Positions 39,808 to 51,620 are shown, counted from the stretch's first letter. The stretch: 64,000 nucleotides of DNA from Setoptus koraiensis (GCA_048013815.1 CM106585.1:22196001-22260000), one strand, 5' to 3'. The notes: generated from the letters alone by a model not told the origin. Numbers and translations: made by a program.

Positions 39808-42800
39808 ATGACGACACAGATGACAGACAACAATGATAAGTGCAATCAGCCAACCACAACTATCATAGACACGCCAGTCAATGATGGTTCAACGGATGAA
39901 TTATTGATAGTGCTCGGCAATGAACAAAAATTATCCATCGATCCATCAACAGCTACCACCACTAAAAAGGGGGGCTGCTGTAAATCAAAACAAGCCACTA
40001 CCTTACTTCCTAAAGCCTGTGACAAACTAGCCCCAGCTGAAAAATTAAATGAAACAAGCATTGAATTGTGCTCACCAAAAGGCCACAAATCTAAACCAGA
40101 GTCAGCTGTATCTTCTCTAGATCTTCACATCACTGGTATGCGTTGTGGTAGTTGCAGCGCTAAAATCGAGCGTACTATTCAACAAGTTCCGGGAGTTTAC
40201 TCTGTTGTCATCGCTTTCTCTATAGCCAAATGTCACATAGAGTATGATAATAATCTAACCGGCCCAAGAACCTTATCGGAAAAAATCAAGTCACTTGGTT
40301 TCAGTGTTACATTGATCGAAGATTCTACCCCTGTTGATCTCATACGCAAACAACAATGTGCCGAATTAGAAAAATGGAGAAGAACTTTCCTATTATGTAT
40401 CACATTCGGATTGATAACTATGGGTGTGCATGGAAAGATGCTCTTCTCGAATGATCACCATGACTCATCTATTGGTGGTAATACCCTTATTTTACCTGGT
40501 CTGTCCGTCATGAATCTACTAATGTTTATCACGGCAACTCCTGTGCAAATCATAGGCGGCAGAGCATTTTTTCCTCAAGCCATAATAGCATTTAAAAATG
40601 GAAGGTCAAATATGGATGTTCTCATTACATTGGCGACAACTACAGCCTACTTTTACTCTACAACTGTGCTAATTTACTTCATGTTGACCAGGTCCTCTTA
40701 CAGTCCACATACATTTTACGACATACCTCCTATGCTTTTCACTTTTGTGTCGCTCGGCAGATGGTTGGAACAAATAGCTAAGGGCAAAACATCTGATGCT
40801 CTCACTAAACTGATGTACTTGCAACCCCACGAAGCCATTCTGTTGGAGGGAAAAACCGAGTATGACGAGAACTTCGACAGCGCTAAAGAAACGACGATCG
40901 ATGTAAAGTTGGTCCAAAAGAATGATATAATCAAAGTCGTCTCTGATACTAAAATACCTGTCGATGGCGTTGTTATCCAAGGAAACGCATTAGTGGACGA
41001 GAGTTTGGTTACTGGAGAGTCATTTCCTGTGGCAAAGAGTCGAGGTATGAAAGTGATCAGTGGATCACTCAATCAGCATGGATTGCTTATCGTAAAAGCT
41101 ACACTTGTTGGGAGAGATACCACTCTGGCTCAGATAGTAAGATTGGTCGAGTCAGCGCAGACAACCAAGGCACCAATACAGCATTATGCCGATCGAATCG
41201 CCAGTTACTTTGTGCCAATAATATTCTTCCTGTCTCTATTAACATTGCTTAGTTGGTTTTTAATTGGAATTATCAGTCCAAGCACCATAAGCTATTATCA
41301 CCGGGAACCCGACAACTCCTCCAGCCCATTAGAGATAAATATTGAGTTTGCCTTCCAATGTGCCCTTACACTGCTTTCTATAGCATGCCCGTGCTCTCTC
41401 GGCTTAGCGACCCCTACTGCAGTGATGGTCGGAACCGGAGTGGGAGCCATAAATGGAATCCTAATCAAAAGTGCAGAAGCCTTAGAGAATGCTCACAAGG
41501 TTACCTGTGTGGTATTTGACAAGACTGGCACTCTCACTAAAGGTACACCAAAATTGACGAAGATAACCATCTTCGGAGATTCCAAGATAGTCGGACCTTC
41601 AGGAAGTTTGTGGGCATACATAACGAAAGTATTAACATTGATAGGGTCTACAGAAAAAGATTCAAGTCATCCTTTAGCCAAGTCCTTGCACAGCTATATA
41701 AGAAGTGCATTAGATATAGAAGATTACATTAATCCTATCTCATGCGTTTCGGTTCCTGGTCGTGGTATACATGCATCCTTCAAAAATACAACAGAAGTGT
41801 TTCAAAGTATAGCAAACAAACAGAGCACCTTGAAAGATGAGATCAAGCTCTTGGAAGAAAGGTACTACCAAGCTAATAATAGCGCCAAACCTGGTGGTCC
41901 AATCGATCTCAAATCGAAGTTGCACAAAGTTGTAGATTCAAGTGTGTTATGTAAAGATGTCCGCATTAATCTCAAACTAGATCAACAGTACATCAACGAG
42001 TTTTGCGATGAATCAAAAGATGATGACATTATAAACGTCTTTGCGGGTAGTCGTGAGTGGATGATAAAAAATGATATATTCATCAGCTCCGATGTAGATG
42101 AAATCATGTGTGACCTGGAGAAATCTGGGCAGATGTCTGTTTTGTTAGCGATTGACAAGCAAATCATTGCAATTGCCTCTATGGTAGACACTATCAAACA
42201 AGAAGCTCCCATGACAATAAGAGCACTCAGAAAGATGGGTCTGAGAGTGATCCTTCTCACAGGTGATAATGAACGTACTGCCAAAACAATCGCCAAACAA
42301 GTCGGTATCAAGACAATCTACTCAGGAGTTCTTCCATCTCAAAAACTAGAAAAGATTCGTCAACTCCAACTATCAGGCTCGAAAGTCGCCATGGTCGGCG
42401 ATGGAGTAAATGATTCTCCAGCATTGGCTCAAGGTAATTTTTTTTATTTATATCAGAAAATACTCCAAGCGCATCCGAGTACCCATTACTAAAGCATGTT
42501 TTTTCTTTCTAATTCTATTCAGCCGATGTCGGGATTGCATTCACTTCTGGAAGTGATGTGGCCATTGAAGCTGCGGATATTGTCCTGGTAAAAAACGATC
42601 TACTAGATGTAGTTTGTGCCATTGATTTATCCAGGGTAACGGTTAGAAGAATTCATATGAATTTTCTTTTTGCTACCCTTTACAACTTAATTGGAATACC
42701 ACTTGCGGCGGGAATCTTCTTACCTTTGGGATTTTCTCTTAAACCCTGGATGGCTTCAGCAGCTATGGCTGCTTCATCTGTGTCAGTAGTGTGCTCCTCT

Positions 42801-42935
42801 TTGGCCCTCAAATCTTACAGAAAACCCAAAAGACATTTGTTCTTGAAAGATGCCGAAGATCCAGAACCCTTGAATGACAATAGCAACTGGTCTGATAGAG
42901 AATTATCGGATAAACTCTTGGAGGCGACAGCTTAG
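39808..42935 (+). CDS. ATP7: copper-transporting P1B ATPase, ATP7 family
   Basis: Proposed exons are 39808-42433 and 42523-42935 (intron 89 bases, phase 1), totalling 3039 bases or 1012 residues. There is one heavy-metal domain, GMRCGSC (residues 110-116), where human ATP7A/B have six. A Cys-rich GGCCKSK lies further upstream. Then follow actuator TGES (about 400), metal-path CPC in [13 protein letters not shown] (about 527), phosphorylation DKTGTLTKG (571), VPGRGI, TGDN (about 818) and [11 protein letters not shown] (about 865), with membrane helices around them. The nucleotide-domain SEHPL motif reads SSHPL here. ATP7 pumps Cu(I) into the Golgi or out of the cell. The second exon supplies the last two helices. 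The residue count at the metal-binding head is typical of a shortened arthropod form. Confidence 0.95.
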
Positions 42936-43377
42936 AAATAGTAGTCTGGGCCCCAGATAAGTCAACATGTTTGTGATTAAACTTTGAATGGTGTTGAATT
43001 CCATTTCAAGAAAACAAGAAGTTTTGCCAAATCTGTGCGTTATTGCCGGCGAACATTCCATTTCGGTTGCCAGTTCCCTCCAATTATACTAGTGCAGCGA
43101 TATTTATTATAATAATAATTACGCTATTCAATGGATCAATAATCTTTCGTTTTGACTGACATACAAGGGACCGGGCAACCTCACTTCCTTTTAAGAAATA
43201 TCAATCTATCTAACAGTGGTAGTATTGTTGATAATAATCATAGTGTTACTGCTTTTGTTATTATTTTATTGTTATTAGTTTGGCTTTCAATAGTGCATCT
43301 ACAGAGCATGTCGCGGTTTTTGGGTCGTCGGGTAGGGAATGTCAGGGATGATGGTTTGATTGGTATGCAACTGTAGA
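42936..43377. other. convergent 3' region of ATP7 and LIM gene 2
   Basis: It contains TTTATT near 43265, a minus-strand poly(A) signal for LIM gene 2. Nothing else was recognised. Confidence 0.5.
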
Positions 43378-44831
43378 TTAAGTGGCCTCCTCTTCATCTA
43401 GATTTAAATTGACAAGAGAAATGTCTGGAAATTCCCTCTTGTGACAGTTTAGGCAGTAGGGTTTTTGGTCTGCCGCTGCCAATAGGAAATCGTTAACTTT
43501 CAGTGTCTTCATACAAAAAGAACAAGAGAAATGCCAGCAATGGAATTTCATGTTCTCGGCCAACATGCATCTTCGCTCCTCTATTTGTTTGTGACATAAT
43601 TCACAAGGTGGCCCAACCCATTCTTCTTCGCGAGCTTTGCGACGTCTGAGAGAACCGAAAGGAGGTCCATATTGAGCTGGCCCCATCTTCATCCACATGA
43701 GATTGGGATCGTCTATGCGCTTTTCATCGTCTGTAGATTATAGAACAGTTGGGGTGGATATCAAAAACAAAAAAACAAAATAACAAAATAACAAAATTAG
43801 TCAAACCTATATGTATCTCAAACTCATGAACTTCAGTTTTTCCATTGTCTCCCCGAATGGTCAACACTAGGAATCTACGTACCGATTTCATTGTCTCCAG
43901 GAAGGGGCTGAAAACGGTTTGTTGGATACGATGAAATGAGATCAAGAAGTTAGCGATAAATATTTGTTAATAGCGTCGACAATTATCATATGAGCAACTT
44001 CAACACTCTAAGCCTCTCTACGTATCTTACCTTGGCTTCATGTACTTCTCTAATCGGAATAGCTGGAAATAACTCCTGATCAAGGGTGTTAATTTCAGCC
44101 ACAGAGCTAAAACTGACTGCTTTTCTCATTGGCGGCGGAGAAATTTGCGGTTTGGGTGGTGCTGGTGGCAAAGTGAACGTCTTTTCGTCTGTCTCCTCCT
44201 CAAATGTCTCACACTTGATCACTTGAGAGCCTGGGCCTCTTCCAATGGGTGCATTTGGATTCAGTACGCTGGTTCCCTCTTCCTTTTGGTAAGTTATTGT
44301 GCACTCCTCGAAGGGTGAAATTGGCGTTGTTGTTGAGACTTCCCTTTTGGACCACTCTTGCCACTCGCGACTACTGTCTGCACTGTTTCTATCCATGGCC
44401 GGTTTGATTTCGCTATTATACCATTTGGTCCAATCGGCGCTACGATCAATATCTGCGCCTGAAGATTTAAATTTCACATTACAACTATCATTGTTATTGT
44501 TTTGTTCATCCAAATATTCAATTGTGTGCTTGCTCAATGTTACTGGCAGTTGTGAAGATTTTGAGAATACTTTTTCCTCGCGATAGGCCCCACTAGTTGG
44601 CGACGATAAGCCTCTACGATGAAGGAGCAACGACGGGCTAGATGGTGAATATTCGACGCCACTGTCTTCGCCGGTCAGATCCCAATTGAGAGCGTCGGTT
44701 TGCCCAAGTTTGTAGCTAGTGGTCATTTCTTCGCCCTTCTCAATACTGTACTCAATTTTGTCGGCTGTCCTCAACAATTCGTGATCTATGGCATCCTTGA
44801 TGAATGCGGGCACCGAGGCGAGAGAAGGCAT
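43378..44831 (-). CDS. LIM-domain protein, copy 2 (three exons, middle one 25 bases)
   Basis: Proposed exons on the minus strand are 44831-44031, 43907-43883 and 43730-43378, totalling 1179 bases or 392 residues. The ATG at 44831 gives MPSLASVPAFIKDAIDHELL; an alternative ATG at 44726 (MTTSYKLGQ) aligns with the start of copy 1. Exon 1 keeps the shared SSREWQEWSKREVSTTTP block. Exon 2 encodes only PLPGDNEI before a GTACGT donor, whereas copy 1 has about 188 codons in that exon. Exon 3 encodes DDPNLMWMKMGPAQYGPP and the same LIM zinc ligands (CELC, HFSC, CLNC), nearly identical to copy 1. The strong LIM conservation argues that both copies are active. Confidence 0.8.
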
Positions 44832-46224
44832 GATGATGAGCAATTTGATCTGTTCAATTAGAAATGGTGATTATTTGTTTTGGCTATTTTAATTTGTTTG
44901 TATTATATTATTGTTAGACGTTATGATATATGTGTGAGTTAGTTGGAAAATCTAGTTGAAAAAGACAGCCGTTTGATGATTAAATTCCTATAATTGGATT
45001 TGCAGATTAATATGTTAGTAAACGCAACTAGACAGCATGCTTCTTCTTGTATTGATTGCAATGATATGCTGCTCTAAATTGTTACAATTGATCAATAGCT
45101 ATTTGCATATCTTGCAGCAAAAACTCGAGAATAAATTGCACCGTAATAGATATGTATGTTTTTTCACGGTTGTTAGCACCACTGATTACTAATAGCCTGA
45201 CTGGATAAGCTGGCTGAACTGGCTAAATTCAAGTTCAAGTTCGGTCTGGCGTTTCGTTAATCGATGTCGCACCTAAGAGCTTGCACGGATATGCTCGTTG
45301 CAAAAAAGCCTTTGAGTCTGGAATGCAAACAATGAAACAGACGCAAACAAATACACAGTTAACGGACTTAGACACTGTGGGCGGGCTGGCTCTATTGGTT
45401 TGTTTGTACTATTTGTCGAGCACGCTTTTTCTCTATCGCAAAATTTATTGTAGATTCGAGCCGATTGGCGAGGTTGAGAGAATCTCAATCTGTTCGACAG
45501 TCAAACATACTCATAGACAGATGGTGTTGTTTCCTCGTTAAAATCCTCCTCATTTTAGTCAATAACTACACAAAAATACGTGTCGTGCCTTGGAAGCTCA
45601 GAATATACGACCCGACTCTTGAACTCTTTCGCTCAACAACTTTCTACTCAACTAGTGTAATCAAGAGGTGAAGAGAGTCAGAAAATATTCGTTATAATAG
45701 TGGGGATATTAGTATGCATCGCTGATACTGGCTGCACAAGCGCGATTATTACGTGGGCGTCGTTCACCTGTTGTAGTTATTGTGAGCTTGTCGCTTGCAT
45801 TCAATTTGAATGCAAGCCTGAATGTTTATTATCTCTGCTGCTGACAATATTACTCTGGTAAGTCCATCAATAACTGCAATTTAGTTTGTTTGAGTCACTT
45901 AGCTGGAAATGCAATATGGATACTGCATCCGTCTTGTTGTTGTAGGTGTAATGCTGTTGGAATGAATGGTGCTGCAACAAAATTTGTTTAATTCAAGTTA
46001 GCAGATAAATCTAATAGATTCATGAATACCTCAGATGACTAATAGTAATTATTTTACATTGACTTGTGAATGGGTTGTTGTTATGATGACTTGTGAATAT
46101 ACTTTGAATCGTCAACTATGCATTGTACGAAAACTAGGTGGGTGTCGCTTCGAATCGGAAGTAGGTGCCGCGATTAACTGTGCATCAGGACACCTTTTTT
46201 TGCCTGTTGTCACTGTCTCGTGTA
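44832..46224. other. upstream of LIM gene 2; contains one palindrome
   Basis: Promoter side of LIM gene 2. Apart from the 25-base palindrome at 45793-45817, nothing was recognised. Some of it may be unrecognisable remains of a duplicated TMEM94. Confidence 0.45.
45793..45817. repeat. perfect 11-bp inverted repeat
   Basis: GCTTGCATTCA, spacer ATT, then TGAATGCAAGC. Confidence 0.9.
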
Positions 46225-46465
46225 TAATTATCGCTCATTCATCATTATATTTTCTCACAAAGAACACTTTCTCTTGGCTTCAGTTGGGCGAAGACAAAGT
46301 TCATGCGTCGTCATCGCCACTCAATGATGCCAAGCTATGCAAAACCTGGAGTAAACTTGATGAGATCCATATATAGACCTCTCTGTCTAGCATGAATGCC
46401 AAGAAAACTCTGAAAATCAGATTGGATTGAACATAACTTTCGAATTCACTCAGTTCATCAACACT
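46225..46465 (-). pseudogene. decayed internal fragment of TMEM94
   Basis: AAAGAACACTTTCTC..GGCTT, GACAAA.TTC, ACTCAATGATGCCAAGCTA, AAAACCTGGAGTAAACTTGA and AAGAAAACTCTGAAAATC match, in order and orientation, the intact gene at 35225-35480 (the DKVGI catalytic segment and what follows). Heavy divergence and indels leave no frame. Confidence 0.88.
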
Positions 46466-46484
46466 CTTTTTTTATCCGTTACAT

Positions 46485-46735
46485 CTTGCTTTGACCGAAA
46501 TCTACCCTTGCTGATCTCATACGTAAACCATTGTGTGTTAAACTAGAGAAATGGACAAGAACCTTTCTATTGTATACAGTATTTATACTGATGACTATGG
46601 ATGCACGTAAGGAACGCTCTTCTCGATCACCATGACTCATGTATTGATGGTAAGACTCTTTCATGGTGTCTTAGCGAATGGATAGGAAAGCGCATTGATT
46701 GCGGCAACATCAACAGCAATCTATACTTTAAACAA
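46485..46735 (+). pseudogene. decayed fragment of ATP7
   Basis: GTTGATCTCATACGCAAA in ATP7 (40333) corresponds to GCTGATCTCATACGTAAA here. The match runs on through GAGAAATGGACAAGAACCTT, ATGACTATGGATG and CACCATGACTCATGTATTGA, then after a deletion through the GCGGCAACATCAACAGC block that equals 40630-40665. Same orientation as ATP7, directly after the TMEM94 fragment, mirroring the intact gene order. No usable frame remains. Confidence 0.88.
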
Positions 46736-47012
46736 TATTCCATTCGATAATTAATTTCAATTATTACGATGATTTTGTACTTGCATTCATTGATAATATT
46801 TGGAATATTATTTCTTTGGAAAAAAAAAACACTTCGAATTAGGCGCCACGAGGAAACAGCACGTGTTAATAGGCAGTAGATAAAAACAGTTCAATTCAAC
46901 AAAAGATTTATTTTTTATCACACCCTACAAAATAGTGTTACATGTCGCAATAACAATACACCCCACTTCACCTCAATAATATCCGCCTATCTAGAGCCAG
47001 ATAAATATCAAA

Positions 47013-48434
47013 ATGACTCTAAAATTGCCGCCACCCCTTTCGGCCCAAGATGCATCGTCGTTCGCCTACAAGACCATAAAGGATAGGTTACCTGTGATTC
47101 TAGTCAAAGTGATAGATTTTCTGTACAAATTGAGAAATACTCTTAAGGACTATCCGGATTTTGTCGAGCCAAGTCATGTTCAAGATGCCGAAAAAGAAAC
47201 TAAATTTGTGATTGGTTTGATTGCCAAATTGAGAAAAGAACTCGAGACCAACAAGTCCGTGGAGTTGTTTGAAGCGATCGCATCATCAACTATCGATGAC
47301 GATATACAAGCTTGGAATTCTGCAATAAACGATAATCAGCTAAGTGACGGATCATTGCCAAGATGGTTTGATTCACCGTGGTTGCTCATGGAATGTTACA
47401 TGTACCGTAAGCTCAAGGATTGTTTTCTACAGTCAACACACCTCAAACGATTTGATCCATTTGTTGAGCAAAAGCGAGCCGCAACAACTGGCTGTCTAGT
47501 GCAAATGTCCTCGTTGGCCGACTACGTGATGACATTGCACGGCGAATTTGAAAAATTAACACTAAATACAGTCCATCCAAACGAAAGAAAACTATTCAAT
47601 TTATTTGTTCAGTTGTCGCTCTGGGCTAACAAAGCCGATCTGTCATTGTCTGGAATGAATCACGAAGCCATGAGTCACAACAAAGACGATCGTGATATTA
47701 TTGCCTCCGTAAGAAAATTGTCATCCCATATACTATGTGATAATCTGTCAGAAGTTTGGTTCAAAATACAATCCATTATCCGGAGTAACGCAGCAAAACA
47801 AAGTGAGGACACCAACACGTTTTACATCGATGTTGTCGCTGACAACTCCGGTTATGAATTATTCATGGATTTATGTCTCATGCAATATCTTACTATGATG
47901 TTTGCTAGCCGCAAAAGCAAACTTATTTTGAGACTTCATGTCAAACAAATGCCCTGGTTCGTCTCCGATGCCAATCCGCACGACGTCGACTGGTTACTGG
48001 GGTACTTGACAAAAGAGGATAAAACTGATAATTTAAGGCAATTAGCTAGCATATGGAGCACAAATATAAAGAATGAATGCTGGCAAGTGATAAGCCACAG
48101 ATTCTGGACTTTGCCTCATGATTTCTCTCAAATGAAATCAGTTTGCAACGATCTTCACTCGCAATTGGAACAGTCAAGCTTGATTATATTTAAAGGTGAT
48201 TTAAACTACAGAAAACTAACTGGAGATCTCAAATGGAACATATTGGCCCCATTCAAGACAGCTTTGCGTGGCTTCCAACCAGCGCCCTTGGTCGCCTTGA
48301 GAACTTGCAAAGCAGATGTGGTCGTTGGCATAGAAGACATGGATACATACGCAAAGATAACCAACAACCAACTACCCTCGGACTGGATGATTTCAGGGGA
48401 TTGGGGTCTGATACAGTTCGCCCAATCAATTTAG
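47013..48434 (+). CDS. Armt1: ARMT1 (DUF89), metal-dependent damage-control phosphatase / acidic-residue methyltransferase 1
   Basis: Single-exon, 473 residues. The N-terminal helical domain carries RWFDSPWLLMECYMYRKL. The catalytic DUF89 core has VADNSGYELFMDL (about 275), the metal-binding Asp/Asn pair, then MPWFVSDANPHD, WTLPHDF and LIIFKGDLNYRKLTGDLKW (about 390), with PAPLVALRTCKADV near the end. These match human ARMT1 (C6orf211, 441 residues), shown to be a Mn/Ni-dependent phosphatase acting on sugar-phosphate damage products and reported as a PCNA carboxyl methyltransferase. Start chosen at the first ATG (AAAATGACTC), giving an expected N-terminus. It is separated from the ATP7 remnant by under 300 bases, so its promoter must be compact. 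Confidence 0.95.
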   Translation: MTLKLPPPLSAQDASSFAYKTIKDRLPVILVKVIDFLYKLRNTLKDYPDFVEPSHVQDAEKETKFVIGLIAKLRKELETNKSVELFEAIASSTIDDDIQAWNSAINDNQLSDGSLPRWFDSPWLLMECYMYRKLKDCFLQSTHLKRFDPFVEQKRAATTGCLVQMSSLADYVMTLHGEFEKLTLNTVHPNERKLFNLFVQLSLWANKADLSLSGMNHEAMSHNKDDRDIIASVRKLSSHILCDNLSEVWFKIQSIIRSNAAKQSEDTNTFYIDVVADNSGYELFMDLCLMQYLTMMFASRKSKLILRLHVKQMPWFVSDANPHDVDWLLGYLTKEDKTDNLRQLASIWSTNIKNECWQVISHRFWTLPHDFSQMKSVCNDLHSQLEQSSLIIFKGDLNYRKLTGDLKWNILAPFKTALRGFQPAPLVALRTCKADVVVGIEDMDTYAKITNNQLPSDWMISGDWGLIQFAQSI

Positions 48435-49593
48435 TCTTAATCAATGATTCATGAGTCACGAAGAATTTAGCGAAAAACGGAACCAGTTTATGTTGTTCAA
48501 TATCGAATAGAGGTGGTGTAATGAAAAAAGAGAAAATGTCCAGTTTAGATAGCACTGGCAGTATCGGTGGGAGTCAAATCTATTCCATTTTTAAGCTCAA
48601 ATCTTTTATCTTCAGATGTAGTTAAAAATAAATAAAAAAAAACGGCAACAACATTGATTTCGAGCTAAATTTATCGCCTATTGTCACACACTCTAGTGTT
48701 TTACTGACTTCTGACAGAACGCCCCATGAACGTAGACCATGATCCTCTCTAGAGTTTCCAATGTCAGACACAGCCCATTGCTCAAACTACTTGCATGATT
48801 GCGAGAGGACAGCGTCTGGAATATATTAATGGGATATTTTTCTAATGAGACGTACCCTGAATCAGAGGCAATCGTGTCATTGCAGCACCACACGCATAGT
48901 CACACATACCATCCTATAATATAGTATCTTCTATAATACTAGCTGGTTTCAGGTTAATTTTTTTTTATTATTACTTTGTATTCTAATCAGACTACATTGA
49001 TAGGGATAGTCGATTGCTGATTACAATGAATGAATTGCGTGCAATGTAACGCGTTCGTTTGTAACTCCTGGAAATATAACTGATAAGTCGATCGAATATA
49101 TTCAATACTCAAGTTATTCAAAATCAAACCCGGGCAACGCGAACAATTTTTTCAATTCACAAGAAAAATCAGACGTGGAAGACAACTATGCAGATCTTCG
49201 AGCGTCTTCATTCAAATTCAATCGAAGTTTCCATAAGATACATTTGTCTTCAAAATCAGCAAAACCCACAGCAAATCAGCTATTAGCTAGATGGTGAGCT
49301 GGTTAGATTGCCTGGTTTGACGATGATGCAATTGCACATGCTCACTCTATTTGTAGTTGATTCATAATCGGAACTCATAACTCATTTATGGCACAATGAA
49401 TTCTTAAGAGTCATCAATATCAGATTATATTGTTATATGTCCTTCTGCTGGTCATTATCATTCGGAAGCAGGACAATTAGATTTATTTCGGCTCGCACGA
49501 CATCTTCGAAAGTATCGACAAATTGCAATAGTTGTTGGTCATTGCAAGCTAGACAACAATTCATCGATTGACCAGCATAAGATCTTCGTCAAG
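48435..49593. other. intergenic between ARMT1 and the receptor gene
   Basis: AT-rich DNA. The minus-strand ORFs (48253-48555, 48693-48893) have no recognisable features. Confidence 0.5.
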
Positions 49594-51511
49594 ATGAGTT
49601 CCTTTGAAAACGATGTGATAACTTTTGTAGCAACCTATATTGGTTGTTTAAGACCGACATATCAACTAAAAGAGAAAGTGTCTGGTGAGCATGATGGCAA
49701 ACAAATGATCGACATTAAGTTACAACGACAGCATCCACCACAATCCAATCAAGACAAAAATTTTTTTGGACGATTGCGCAAACGTTTCAGAGCAAGAATA
49801 ATCTGGTCAATAGTTGTGCTGACAAATAACAGTTTAGTTATGTTGAGTTTTTTTTCTTTATATTTGATCATTGAGCGAGATGTTCAATACACTTCTGATA
49901 GTATAAATGAGGCAGCCTTAGAAACATCATCATCATTACGAAGTGATTTGCTTTTAGCTGACATGACACGCCAGCAACAGCAACAGCATGAACAACAAAA
50001 CATCGAAAGCAATCAACAAATGATAATTAGAAACATGAAGCAACAATACACTAGTGATTATGATTTTATTCTATACACGAGATCGCGTCATAGATGTTAC
50101 TCAATTGATCCAATTTGTTACGCTGGTAACGGCAGACGTTACTCATATCTTTTGATATCGATGTACACATTGTGCCTTGTAGTGTTGAAGATGGTGTGCC
50201 TTAGAAGCAGCGATGAGGATTTGTTTATATTCTGGTGCAATTTGGCCGAATTCAGACGATTGAAACAACAACATAACAAGCTCAACCTGAATATGTTGTT
50301 CAAAGACATTCAGCGGGAGGCCAGTAAAAAATGTATCACAGTGTATGTGAAACGGCATTGGCCAATGAGCCTCATTGAAGGTTCACTATTCGGAGCAAAA
50401 TCTATGTCATTTGTATTATTACCAACTGTGATTCCGTTACTGGCTGTTTGTGCCTTATATCTGGGCATTGGCGCCAATAAAGAAGCTGGCGGCACTTTAT
50501 TAAAATTGGACAACTTGATAGATTATTTTGGTATCTTGATGGTGGCCGTTAATTTTTTTAGCTTGGCAATGTTTGTATCACTGTGGTTATTTTACGCAAC
50601 AATATGCTCTTATATGTTTCACATCAGATATTTATTGTTTATTAGGGATTTAGTGAAGTCGTCAAGTCGGCATACAGCAAACCTGAATGCAATACCAAAC
50701 GAGATTAGAGATAGGTATTATACATTGTGTAGAAACAAGGCCAAGTATACGTTCGACATACATCAATTGCAACTCAATGAGCTACTGACCAATTTTAGGC
50801 AACACAATAGATTCATGTCTGGTAAAAATGCCCTAATTACAGTGGCTTGCGTCACGTCATTGGGTGTACTAATGGCCGCTCATATTGACAACGATTCAAT
50901 AATGGCCCTGGAATTACCCTATCTCTTGTTTGCTGCATTCGTGCAAACCCTCATCTTTGGATTGTGTAGTGTCTCTTACAAAATTGTGAGTGAAATTTAA
51001 AATTCAAAATTGCAGAATTTGTACTTTATTATTCAAATATTTCTATTCTGTCATGCGCTGTAGCTTGCAACAGCATGTTGTCGCAACATATCAGAGATAA
51101 TTGATTATTGATATCACGTATTGACCATATCCGATTATATCTTGTATTTGTACCACGTCTATCTACATACAGCTTTGCGATATGAGCTTGACCATCTTTT
51201 CCATGGTGGCTCACGACGGAGATCTGGCACAGTCGATGAGACGGATCAATCTGTTGCGTACTTGGTTCCGTGATCATTCACTATTCAAGCCAACAATATT
51301 CAATGTTATCGATCTCGTATATGTGGGCCTCCTCAAAGTGAGTCACTCACAATCCACTACTAATCAATCAGCTGATACTGGCAGAATTAATTAGAGGGTT
51401 CTCGCTAATCACTGTTGTTGTGTGTTTGGCTTATTTTAGGTTATCATTTGGGAGATGTCGTTAGCCTTAACATTGAGCAGCGTGGCTAAAAAGAGACTGC
51501 TCAATTTTTAG
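49594..51511 (+). CDS. gustatory-receptor-like 7TM protein (three exons)
   Basis: Proposed exons are 49594-50985, 51173-51337 and 51440-51511 (GTGAGT/ACAG and GTGAGT/TTAG, both phase 0), totalling 1629 bases or 542 residues. Several hydrophobic segments are visible: IIWSIVVLTNNSLVMLSFFS, YSYLLISMYTLCLVVLKMV, SFVLLPTVIPLLAVCALYL, YFGILMVAVNFFSLAMFV, ITVACVTSLGVLM, LPYLLFAAFVQTLIFGLCS and IFNVIDLVYVGLLKV. A large large loop with Gln-rich text follows the first. The multi-exon C-terminal pattern (small exons with phase-0 introns coding the last loop and TM7) is characteristic of arthropod gustatory receptors, which are ligand-gated ion channels in chemosensory cells. The signature TY-x5-QF at the end of TM7 is absent, so assignment is tentative. 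Confidence 0.5.
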
Positions 51512-51580
51512 CCGCCGGATGCCGTTGGAATGGAGCAAAAACGCCAAAAAGCAAACAATTCTATCTAAATAGTCATGAGT

Positions 51581-51620
51581 CAAATGTCAAAATGTTAGCG
51601 ATAGTCACATTTGACATTTG
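51581..51620. repeat. imperfect inverted repeat
   Basis: CAAATGTCAAAATG pairs with CATTTGACATTTG (one-base bulge) across 13 bases. Confidence 0.75.
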
